Part shown: positions 22,516 to 33,074 of the stretch, in pieces
Numbering within the stretch: position 1 is the first letter of the stretch
Layout of the letters: each line of letters opens with the position of its first letter
DNA from: Macrostomum hystrix
Lineage: Eukaryota; Platyhelminthes; Macrostomidae
Assembly: GCA_950097015.1 (NCBI GenBank)
Contig: CATNEN010000003.1
Span: 8,106,501-8,170,500 of the forward strand
Length of the DNA stretch: 64,000 nt
Reading direction: 5' to 3'
Notes under the pieces: model-generated
Databases searched by the model: none
What the model saw: only the letters and a program-made list of their open reading frames with translations
What the model was told of the DNA's origin: nothing
Translations under genes and position numbers: made by a program

Positions 22516-23034
22516 AATCAGAAGTGTGAATGACGTGCAAAAACAGGTGCGAATTACTGATGGAAGCGACAGGTGTAAAAAATAATTTAATTTACTTTTT
22601 TTTATTTTGTAATACTACTTAGCTTGTTAAGTAGTTTAGCATCGTCATTAGAACTTGATTGGTAAATACACATAGTCAATTAAAAAATACTTAAAATTTT
22701 TTTTTATCGACATTGTTATTGTCATTCTATAATATCTATTCTCTTTAGTTCGGAAAGCAAAAAATAGTTTCAAACATAGTTCTACCATTTATGCTAGCTA
22801 CGAGTATTTACGCAAACAAAGGCCAAAATTGAGTAACTGCATGCAAAAAGCCTTTATTTTAATCATTCGTGTTCGTGCCTATGTCTTTGCATTGATACTA
22901 CTACCATTGATGTTTCATTGACATCTTAGAATTAATTACAAAAGAACTGTCTATTTCTTTTACAAAAATTTTTATGTTGCATTGCTTTTTTGTTATTTGA
23001 CGTCTAGAATATCTTGCGTTGGATTGTGTACTAG
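22516..23034. other. 3' flank of the hydrolase block, no gene seen
   Basis: AT-rich sequence between the stop codon at 22515 and the 30-bp array. It may contain the 3' UTR; no clear polyadenylation signal was picked. Confidence 0.4.
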
Positions 23035-25612
23035 ACTTCCAGTTCTAGGCTACCAATCTCCCAGATCCTCAGTTCTAGGCTTTCATTCTCCCAGATCCTC
23101 AGTTCTAGGCTTTCATTCTCCCAGATCCTCAGTTCTAGGCTTTCATTCTCCCAGATCCTCAGTTCTAGGCTTTCATTCTCCCAGATCCTCAGTTCTAGGC
23201 TTTCATTCTCCCAGATCCTCAGTTCTAGGCTTTCATTCTCCCAGATCCTCAGTTCTAGGCTTTCATTCTCCCAGATCCTCAGTTCTAGGCTTTCATTCTC
23301 CCAGATCCTCAGTTCTAGGCTTTCATTCTCCCAGATCCTCGGTTCTAGGCTTTCATTCTCCCAGTCCTCAGTTCTAGGCTTTCATTCTCCCAGATCCTCG
23401 GTTCTAGGCTTTCATTCTCCCAGATCCTCAGTTCTAGGCTTTCATTCTCCCAGATCCTCAGTTCTAGGCTTTCATTCTCCCAGATCCTCGGTTCTAGGCT
23501 TTCATTCTCCCAGTCCTCAGTTCTAGGCTTTCATTCTCCCAGATCCTCGGTTCTAGGCTTTCATTCTCCCAGATCCTCAGTTCTAGGCTTTCATTCTCCC
23601 AGATCCTCAGTTCTAGGCTTTCATTCTCCCAGATCCTCAGTTCTAGGCTTTCATTCTCCCAGATCCTCAGTTCTAGGCTTTCATTCTCCCAGATCCTCAG
23701 TTCTAGGCTTTCATTCTCCCAGATCCTCGGTTCTAGGCTTTCATTCTCCCAGTCCTCAGTTCTAGGCTTTCATTCTCCCAGATCCTCGGTTCTAGGCTTT
23801 CATTCTCCCAGATCCTCAGTTCTAGGCTTTCATTCTCCCAGATCCTCAGTTCTAGGCTACCAATCTCCCAGATCCTCAGTTCTAGGCTTTCATTCTCCCA
23901 GATCCTCGGTTCTAGGCTTTCATTCTCCCAGATCCTCAGTTCTAGGCTTTCATTCTCCAAGATCCTCAGTTCTAGGCTTTCATTCTCCCAGATCCTCAGT
24001 TCTAGGCTTTCATTCTCCCAGATCCTCAGTTCTAGGCTACCAATCTCCCAGATCCTCAGTTCTAGGCTTTCATTCTCCCAGATCCTCGGTTCTAGGCTTT
24101 CATTCTCCCAGATCCTCAGTTCTAGGCTTTCATTCTCCCAGATCCTCGGTTCTAGGCTTTCATTCTCCCAGATCCTCAGTTCTAGGCTTTCATTCTCCCA
24201 GATCCTCAGTTCTAGGCTTTCATTCTCCCAGATCCTCAGTTCTAGGCTTTCATTCTTCCAGATCCTCAGTTCTAGGCTTTCATTCTCCCAGATTCTCAGT
24301 TCTGGGCTTTCATTCTCCCAGATCCTCAGTTCTAGGCTTTCATTCTCCCAGATCCTCAGTTCTAGGCTTTCATTCTTCCAGATCCTCAGTTCTAGGCTTT
24401 CATTCTCCCAGATTCTCAGTTCTAGGCTTTCATTCTCCCAGATCCTCAGTTCTAGGCTTTCATTCTCCCAGATTCTCAGTTCTAGGCTTTCATTCTCCCA
24501 GATTCTCAGTTCTAGGCTTTCATTCTCCCAGATCCTCAGTTCTAGGCTTTCATTCTCCCAGATTCTCAGTTCTAGGCTTTCATTCTCCCAGATTCTCAGT
24601 TCTAGGCTTTCATTCTCCCAGATTCCCAGTTCTGGGCTTTCATTCTCCCAGATCCTCAGTTCTAGGCTTTCATTCTCCCAGATCCTGAGTTCTGGGCTTT
24701 CATTCTCCCAGATCCTCAGTTCTAGGCTTTCATTCTCCCAGATTCCCAGTTCTAGGCTACCAATCTCCCAGATCCTCAGTTCTAGGCTACCAATCTCCCA
24801 GATCCTCAGTTCTAGGCTACCAATCTCCCAGATTCCCAGTTCTAGGCTACCAATCTCCCAGATCCTCAGTTCTAGGCTACCAATCTCCCAGATCCTCAGT
24901 TCTAGGCTTTCATTCTCCCAGATCCTCGGTTCTAGGCTTTCATTCTCCCAGATCCTCAGTTCTAGGCTTTCATTCTCCCAGATCCTCAGTTCTAGGCTTT
25001 CATTCTCCCAGATCCTCAGTTCTAGGCTACCAATCTCCCAGATCCTCAGTTCTAGGCTACCAATCTCCCAGATCCTCAGTTCTAGGCTTTCATTCTCCCA
25101 GATCCTCAGTTCTAGGCTTTCATTCTCCCAGATCCTGAGTTCTGGGCTTTCATTCTCCCAGATCCTCAGTTCTAGGCTTTCATTCTCCCAGATTCCCAGT
25201 TCTAGGCTACCAATCTCCCAGATCCTCAGTTCTAGGCTACCAATCTCCCAGATCCTCAGTTCTAGGCTACCAATCTCCCAGATTCCCAGTTCTAGGCTAC
25301 CAATCTCCCAGATCCTCAGTTCTAGGCTACCAATCTCCCAGATCCTCAGTTCTAGGCTTTCATTCTCCCAGATCCTCGGTTCTAGGCTTTCATTCTCCCA
25401 GATCCTCAGTTCTAGGCTTTCATTCTCCCAGATTCCCAGTTCTGGGCTTTCATTCTCCCAGATCCTCAGTTCTAGGCTACCAATCTCCCAGATCCTCAGT
25501 TCTAGGCTTTCATTCTCCCAGATCCTCAGTTCTAGGCTTTCATTCTCCCAGATTCTCAGTTCTGGGCTTTCATTCTCCCAGATCCTCAGTTCTAGGCTTT
25601 CATTCTCCCACA
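23035..25612. repeat. 30-bp minisatellite, about 86 copies
   Basis: Tandem copies of a 30-bp unit (CAGTTCTAGGCTTTCATTCT + CCCAGATCCT) with interspersed variants having CTACCAATCT in place of CTTTCATTCT. A block of variants at about 24700-25060 recurs at about 25130-25400, showing higher-order duplication. The unit length is divisible by three, so a 627-codon minus frame (ENESLELRIW repeats) stays open; it has no gene context. The array separates the two hydrolase exon blocks. Confidence 0.97.
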
Positions 25613-25709
25613 TCACAAATCCTAGCTGCTAGCCACCCCTCTGTTTTCTATTATATGTACAGCTACGTTCATATGTGTCCCGAAGGAGTTGGTCATTGAA
25701 AACTTTCAG

Positions 25710-28700
25710 ACATTCTCTACTTGTGCTGGCATCAACGTTAGCCGCTGCTGTGGCTCGTTCTTGCTGCAACTACTACTACTATTGCTGCTGCTTTGGGTAA
25801 GTTTTTTACTTTGGAAAATAAAGTTTCGAGGTTAGAGCTTGTGATCTCCGATCGTTAGTTCTAGATTTCAATCTCAGCTAACTGGGTTAGGTTTAGATAA
25901 ATTAGACAACCCCAATGGTATTGTCTCGCGTCTCGAGACATGGTATGATAAGATTTTTTTGCCGTTCAATTTCACAGCGGGTCACTTTTGCGTCCGGCAC
26001 GGGCGGTGACCCAAGCGCCTACCGTCAGATTGTTCAGCAGCGCGGCTGGCCGCCCTGTCGCAGAGCAGCCTCCGTGCCGCTGTCTCCGCTGGCCTTCGCT
26101 GCGGCAAGGATTTCTGGCTGGGATATGAAGGTCAGTACAATGCCTTCAGTCTCCAATCCAAGGGTCCTAATTCTCCATAGCGTTAATTGTGTATCACTAT
26201 TAGCTGGTTTAGGGATTTTATGTCAACTAACGTATAGAATTCGCCGTTAGGAGGCTGTAGCCAAGTGGTTAGAGCGTCGGACTCTCGGCTTAAAGGTCAG
26301 GGGTTCGATTCCCGACTCTAGCAATACACACTTACCTTTGCATTGCTTCAGTTCACCAAGCAGTTAAATTGATGCCAGCAGTAGCTGGGGTAATTGAGGG
26401 TAGATATGGTTTGGCCCCCAGTCCATGGACTGAACAGCCGTACGCAGTGTTCAGATGCGCTGCGCAATAGCTGCGGCTGTGCTGTCGGCTGCACATCTGG
26501 CCCAATTGGGGCAGGTGTAATCAATTATTGATTATATTAATTTTTTACGGCCAAATCTACAGCCGCTCATCGTCTGCCTAATTGACGAGCTAACAACAGC
26601 GGCCAGGTTGACGTCGTCTTCAACCGGCACCAGCAAGCTTCAGAAGCGTCGCCGAAATCATCTTCGACGGCTTCGCTTAGCCCTGGCTGACTCGCTGAAG
26701 GAGCTTGGCGAAGTCGGCTTAGCCGAGGAGGCCTATCGAGAAGCCGCGGCGGCTGCGGCTTCTGCTGACACTCGCTCGCCAAATCTGGAAGATTGGCATC
26801 AACTCGGCTGGTTTCCCATTGGAACCGGAGAACTCGATGAGGACCCGGTGCTGGCCGCATTTGGCAGCTTGCCGAACGCAGTGGCTCGCCTGATGCTTGA
26901 ACCCGCTGCTGAAGCTGCAGACGTCAAGACGCCCAAGTCAGCGCTAATCACGGAGCTATCTGACGGCAGCAAAACTGTCCGTTGGCAGCCGATTGATGAA
27001 GACGGCGAGTCTAACGGTGTGATTCGTCTTGCACCAGATGTGGCCTGGGCTGAGCTGGTCAATACCTTGGGTTCCACTGCCGCCTTGGAGTTTCAAGGTT
27101 GGCTCATTGCTGGTGTCTACACTGCATTAGATGCTCAAGTGGGAGACAACAGAGAGACCGGGTGGGGTCTCGTGTGCGATGGCCCAGCTGCCGTGACTGT
27201 TGACGATGTCATCGATTTGGCTGCTGATCGGTGAGAATTAAGTGACGGCTTTGTTGGAACTGCTGCTTACTATTAACCAGTTAATCAGCTGATTAATTCT
27301 TGGAGAATAAATAAACATTTTTGCAGGAGGGTAAGTGGCAGAGCGGTTAACGCAACGAGGTTCCTAAGCTCGATTCCGCGGCGTGGCCATATTCATTTTG
27401 GGGCGCAGCCGCGGAGAGGAAGCTTGGGGGCTTGCAATTTACACCCTTAAGGGCCAACCTCCAAGGCACAGTGAGAGTGTACACTGCCTGACGATGAAAA
27501 AGTCAGGCAGCACATCGGTGTGTGTGCTCAGGAGTCAGCGAAATGGGCAGAATTACTTCGCCGCTGGCAGCGGGTCTAGTGTCAGCAAAACATGTGCGAT
27601 AGCCATCACCGCTTATGATTATTATGTTATGTATTATTGCAATACTTAGACAATACGTTTCAACACATCACTCAGTGATCTGAGTACATACACCTAATAG
27701 GTGCGTACATCTGCCCTGACTTTCTCATTGCCATGTGGTAGCATACTTTCTTACTGTGCCTTATGTTTGGCTTTTTCATTTCGACCAGGTGCAACTACTA
27801 TTAGTAGCGTGAGTGCAACTAATTATATTATCGAAACTTTGTAGGTACATGCGCGGCCGAGCTATTTCGCCGGTTGCTGGTCGGTTACTAACCGGTCGTC
27901 GCGGAGTTCACTTGTTGGCCGCTAAAATTCGCGGCAAACAGGCAGCGGCCGTGTCTTGCCGTTTCGTCTCATCATCTTCGTCAACATCGGCATCCGTCGG
28001 CAGGTTGGATTTCCGTGTCTGGCCACCGGACTTCCTGCCGGATCTGTGGCTACCCGATGGTGACAAAGGTCCGGTGAGGTTTCTAACCGGCGAGTCGGCT
28101 CCGATCGCATTTCCCTTAGTCAGCCTGCGTTCGTCAGGTGGGCTTCAATGTCGTTTGAAAATGGGCGGCAACAAAGACTCCAGCGGATTGACTATAACAA
28201 AGTTTTCTTCGTATTTGTTCTCAACAACGGAGCTGGCACCTGGTCAGTTGGGCTTTGCCGTTGGCGAGTTGCACCTGCCAAGCGATGATCGACGTCGTTC
28301 GATTTGCACACCTGGTGACGGCGTTGGCGTTCGTCTCACACTGCGGCTTACCTGCGGAGATTCAGGATCAGCTCAGGCAATTCAGGTATTCTGAATCAAG
28401 AGTACTCGTAGCTACACCTGTAATTATTTGTGGTATTTCAAATACCCACTGCCTACTTCACGATAGCTCCCAAACCGAATGACCGATTTTCGTGAATGTC
28501 CACCATATTGATCGAAACTTTCAGTCCTTTACCATGAATTAGCTATCAAAGCCGTCTGACGTCAGCATCGTCGAGATATATTTATGTATTCTTGTCGAAG
28601 ACCCTGATGACAAGGATAAGTAACATTGCTCTCTGTGAGCCTCTATAGCGAATCCGACATTGGTTCAATAATTTGATAATCAATACAAGACACAGTTACA

Positions 28701-30058
28701 AGATAAAATTATGTGAGCAGAAAAATATTCCTATATTGGTGTTTCTTTGCCAGCAGACTTCCCGATGAAATCGTTGAATATCTCGACGATGCCGATGTTT
28801 TGTGAGTAAAAGTTAGCCCATGTTCAGAATTTTCATGTCGATTGGTTGAGTATTCTGGGAGATACAGAAAAAAAGAAAAGTGTGGGTGTTAGAAATACCT
28901 TCATGGTCTTTCTACTGCTAAACTGATGTGTCACTCTTGTGTCTAAACAAATCTAGATTTCGCTGCGTTGTCGCAGCTCCACCCAGAGTGTTTTGTTCAC
29001 CTTCGTTGATCACGATGGTTCCGTTCAACGGGCGGCAGTCATCGCCCCACTGGAATGGCAGCAGCGTGTCGTCTCCGGTGGGCAGAAGTCGCCGCATCGA
29101 CTATCTGCCAGCGTGCCAATCGTTGTGAGCCTTCATGGAACCAGCATCAAGCCGGAGGATCAGGCTGACAGTCACAAGTTCATGGAGGCTGGCGCCGATG
29201 CCAGCGCTGGCTATCGCTTCGGCATTGCTGGGGCCTGGTTGTTGGCTCCTAGCAGACACGGGGCGCACAACTGGGAGGGTCCCGGCGCCCTGACTGTCAA
29301 CAGATCCGTGGAAGTCTTGTCAGTCTCAACAACGAAGAGTGCACCGGGGGGTGTTTCGCTCCCAGCCGCCGATCCAAACCGTTTGGTGTTTCTCGGCCAC
29401 TCGATGGGCGGACACGGGGCGCTGGTGATGGCAACGCACTGGCCGGGTCGAAGCATCGGCGTTGCCTCACTGTCTGGCTGGCTAAGAAAGGAAGATTACG
29501 GCGATAATAATGTCTTCTTCCGGTTAGTGATATCAGCTTTCTGTTTTTAAAGCTATCATTTGTGAAAGTCTTTCAGGAAGTGTACCATAATAATAATGTC
29601 CAGTCGACACGCAGCCATTGAAGAGGCAATTCTGGCCATTCCGCTGCGCACACAGGAATCCAATCAAACAGGTGTACATCTGCAATGATTTTTTCTCGTC
29701 ATCAGGCAGTATACACTCTCACTATGCTTTTTAGCGTTTGTTCTCTAAAGGCGTAAGCTTTTTTCCGCTAGAAAAAAGGAATTTGGCATCGCAATGGATT
29801 TCCGCTCTGGAATTTCTGCATTTACCCCTAGATTTCGAATATAGAATTTCGGAGTTAACTTACTAAAATAATCATCATCCTATTATCGGGGGATCAGATT
29901 TGCTAGTTTAATATACTAAATTTTTGTTGGAAATTTTTATCATGCCATCCCCATGCAGGCACGATTTGTCCAGCTGGCAAGTCTCACCCCGACTGAAAAG
30001 CATCCTGGAAGCTGCAAACGCGGAGAACTATGTCGACTCTCACCTGGAGAACATCAAG
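25710..30058 (+). CDS. Alpha/beta-hydrolase, 5' exon block (nucleophile Ser)
   Basis: Five phase-compatible exons: 25978-26130, 26563-27230, 27845-28385, 28957-29522 and 29959-30058, 676 residues. A further upstream exon (about 25710-25796) reads in phase into SFLLQLLLLLLLLW, signal-peptide-like, but lacks an ATG, so the true start is unknown. The exon at 26563 has an Ala/Glu-rich helical stretch. The exon at 28957 has a hydrolase core: PIVVSLHGTSIKPE (oxyanion region) and the nucleophile elbow GHSMGGHGAL. The last exon ends SHLENIK in phase 0 at GTGAGA. The Asp and His exons that should follow are not downstream but upstream at 19694. Introns carry SINEs and a dispersed repeat. Confidence 0.72.
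26250..26545 (+). repeat. SINE family 2, near full-length copy
   Basis: Starts with a tRNA-like head: A box TAGCCAAGTGGTTAGAGCG and B box GGGTTCGATTCCC. A body containing CCCCCAGTCCATGGACTGAA and CGCTGCGCAATAGCTGCGGC follows. A reverse copy is at 31290-31556. It lies in the intron 26131-26562 of the hydrolase 5' block. The head resembles a tRNA but the body and multiple copies mark it as a SINE. Confidence 0.85.
27327..27595 (+). repeat. SINE family 1 copy in a hydrolase intron
   Basis: Plus-strand copy beginning GTGGCAGAGCGGTTAACGC and running to GGGTCTAGTGTCAG. A small further fragment in reverse orientation is seen at about 27690-27780. Confidence 0.8.
28427..28802. repeat. Dispersed repeat, copy 1
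   Basis: Shares long stretches with 48475-48750, for example CTACTTCACGATAGCTCCCA near its start and AAATCGTTGAATAT near its end. It occupies most of a hydrolase intron (28386-28956). Its class is unknown; no terminal repeats were seen. Confidence 0.65.
29595..29765 (-). repeat. SINE family 1 fragment (degraded)
   Basis: Diverged reverse copy with GAGGCAATTCTGGCCATTCC, GGTGTACATCTGC and CATCAGGCAGTATACACTCT words. It lies in the last intron of the hydrolase 5' block. Confidence 0.6.
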
Positions 30059-30489
30059 GTGAGAAAATTTAATGACTGAAAACTCATAGTTTATTGAGTT
30101 AAACAGCAATTTTTTTCTGCATTTATATATTTAGTCAGCATTTATTATTTTTGCTTTTCAACTATCTTCGAACGTGCTTAATGCGTTTTGTTATTTACCT
30201 GTTGCTTTTTACCTCTTACCTACCTCATTTTTTCTGATTGAAAGGCTTCGAAAATAGTCCATATACACAATGAAATAAGCGAAAACATATACGCTATCAT
30301 ATGACTTACTTGCTAATTTAAGCAAGTAAAATGTATATTGCTCCACGTCACTTTTTTTTACTCTATTTTCTACTCGATTTTTTAGCTCGATAATTTAAAC
30401 TCGGTTTTAAGTACTTCAGGATTAAAAAAAGTTTCTAATATGCGCGGTTAAGATTTACTTGTTTATTAGAGGCCGGCACTCTTCGCGGT

Positions 30490-30850
30490 CGCATTGATTA
30501 AGGATAGATGAGTCAAGGGAGAGATGATGCTGTATAGAATGAGGCTGGATATAGATAAAAGTCGGTACAGATGAGACACTGGAGAGATGAGGCACGAGAG
30601 AGATTAGACACGGAAGGAATGAAACACTGTAGAAGAAGAAGAGACACGGAAGATGATAAAATAAAACATGTGGCGGGGCGAGAAAAGACTGGAGAAATAT
30701 GAGACGATGTAGAGATGATGCTGTGAGAAATAGGATAATATATTTGAGACACAGAAGAGATGAGACAGTGAAGCGATGAGACACGGTAGAGATGAGATAA
30801 GAAGATATGAGGCATGGGAGACAGGGAGGGGTGAGACACGGTAAAGTTGA
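30490..30850. repeat. Degenerate short tandem repeat
   Basis: Loose repeats around GAGATGAGACACGG-like words, spaced 15-30 bp. Old and diverged. Confidence 0.6.
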
Positions 30851-31289
30851 GTCAGTTTTAAAAGGGCCAGGGGCCAGATTTTGGAGCTTCGAGTGCCGCA
30901 TCTGGCGGTAGCCGAGCTCAGTATGAGTACTCGTACCCCTTGTTTATGAATCTACAAAAAATGTGAGTAATCGAATAGAATAAAAAATCAATTCAGCTTA
31001 GGCTAGGAGGGCTAAATAGTTGGTCGATGCAGCGTATGCCTTTGATCGGATAGTTATTAATTAATATGCACAACCGAACAACTCCGTGGGGTACTAAATA
31101 ATTCACTATTTTATTAATACGCGCTTCCGTTAGAACAAAGAAGTGGAACGTGACGATTGGAGAAGCATGAGCATAGTGGCGCCACTGCTGAATGCTTCAT
31201 TCAAACCTACACGAATGGCTTCTTTTTATATCTTTAAATAAATTTGTTTCCTACATGCTTTTTACTGTTTATACTGTACTGAAGTGATG

Positions 31290-31556
31290 GATAATTCAGT
31301 GTCTCTTACTTAAGATCAGTTGTGCAGCTATTGCGCGGCGCATCTGAAGGCTGCGTACGGCTGTTCAGTCCATGGACTGGGGGGGACGCCACACCCACCC
31401 TCAATTACCCGAGCAAATACTGGTACCCATTTAACAGCTGGGTGCAATGCAAGCAATGCAAGTTAAGTTCTAGCGGAGTCTGGAATCGAACCCCTAACCT
31501 TCACGCCGTGAGTCCAACGCTCTTTTGAATAAGGGTGATATGGCAACCTCCAGGCT
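31290..31556 (-). repeat. SINE family 2, reverse copy
   Basis: Reverse complement of the element at 26250. It keeps the tRNA-like head (GGGGTTCGATTCCAGACTCC on the minus strand) and the CCATGGACTGAACAGCCGTA segment. Confidence 0.8.
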
Positions 31557-31959
31557 GAAACTACTCTAACACACGGCTCGCATATATTTCCGCTCGATGG
31601 GCCATCAGAGTTGATACAGTGGGGGATGTGAAGCTGAAATCTGTTGCTGTAAATACGTAATTGAATTGAATATGAATCCATGAACTCACGTGTGTAATTA
31701 ACGATGAAACTGACTTTATCAGCCACAGCTGGTCTCGTTAACATCATCAACTATTGTTTTTTTCAACCCTTATGGCGCAAAATGAGCAGTTTGTTTTTCA
31801 TCGCATTATCTCTCTTTCGTCGTACAATGTTGCCTGGCTTGTAATTTGCAGTCTGCTTTGAACAGCGGAGAGAAATTACAGACTGCTTTCAATAGTCTGC
31901 AAGAAAGCAGGCCCTCACTAACTGCATATTGAAGCCGTAGTTTAGAATCCCTATTCATA

Positions 31960-32648
31960 CCCCACCCAACCCGACAAGCCTTTCCCATACACCACCCAAC
32001 CCGACAAGCCTTTCCCTTACCCCACCCTACCCGACAAGCCTTTCCCATACACCACCCAACCCGACAAGCCTTTCCCATACACCACCCAACCCGACAAGCC
32101 TTTCTCATACACCACCCAACCCGACAAGCCTTTCTCATACACCACCCAACCTGACAAGCCTTTCCCATACACAACCCGACAAGCCTTTCCCTTACCCCAC
32201 CCTAGCCGACAAGCCTTTCCCATACACCACCCAACCCGACAAGCCTTTCTTATACACCACCCAACCCAACAAGCCTTTCTCATACACCACCCTACCTGAC
32301 TAGCCTTTCCCTTACAACACCCTACCCGACAAGCCTTTCCCTTACCCCACCCTACCCGACAAGCCATTCTCATACACCACCCAACCCGACAAGCCTTTCT
32401 CATACCCCACCCTACCTGACTAGCCTTTCCCTTACAACACCCAACCCGACAAGCCTTTCCCTTACCCCACCCTACCCGACAAGCCTTTCCCTTACCCCAC
32501 CCTACCCGACAAGCCTATCCCATACACCACCCAACCCGACAAGCCTTTCCCTTACCCCACCCTACCCGACAAGCCTTTCCCTTACCCCACCCTACCCGAC
32601 AAGCCTTTCCCATACACCACCCAACCCGACAAGCCTTTCCCTTACCCA
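31960..32648. repeat. 30-bp minisatellite
   Basis: About 23 copies of ACCCGACAAGCCTTTCCCAT + ACACCACCCA with CTTACCCCACCCT variants. Minus-strand open frames of 122-128 codons (GKACRVGWCM repeats) are artefacts of the repeat. Confidence 0.95.
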
Positions 32649-33074
32649 TGGGCATAGTGAAACATTTTAGAATATTATTGGTTATGAAGCTGGTGATAAA
32701 CAGCTTTTACAAATTTTTATTTTTTAATGACTTTTAAAAAATCATCTTAAAAAGGACGCCGTACCTAAAAAAAGCCAGGATGTCATGAACGAATATTTTC
32801 CACAGGATCCATGATTGACGAATTACACCTGGAATAGTAATCTTGAGTATTATACATTTTAAGTTACATTATACAATGATTATGATTGTTATAAAGTTCA
32901 GTAATAACAAATTATTATTAATGAGCTGTATTAAGATTTTCTGAACAAGCTTATCAAGATCCAAGAACGAGCCTTCTGTTACATATGTACTCATGTACGA
33001 AGTGAACAGGCTAAATCTAATCACATCGAGGTTGACCAGTTTTTGTTCAATAATTTGCACTGTTCGGCCTTGAA

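Larger units (their letters stand above)
30059..33074. other. Region downstream of the hydrolase 5' block, no coding exon seen
   Basis: After the GTGAGA donor at 30059, no following hydrolase exon could be found before the minus-strand coiled-coil gene. The region holds a degenerate repeat (30490-30850), a SINE family 2 copy and a 30-bp array. Confidence 0.5.

Noticed and set aside
23733-25616. 627-codon minus-strand frame of ENESLELRIW repeats
   Set aside because: A product of the 30-bp array, whose length is a multiple of three; no start context, splice sites or unique flanking coding sequence.
26250-26325. Functional tRNA gene (also at 60888-60960 and 35270-35330)
   Set aside because: A and B boxes are present, but acceptor stems do not pair well and the heads are attached to repeated bodies and tails; these are SINEs.
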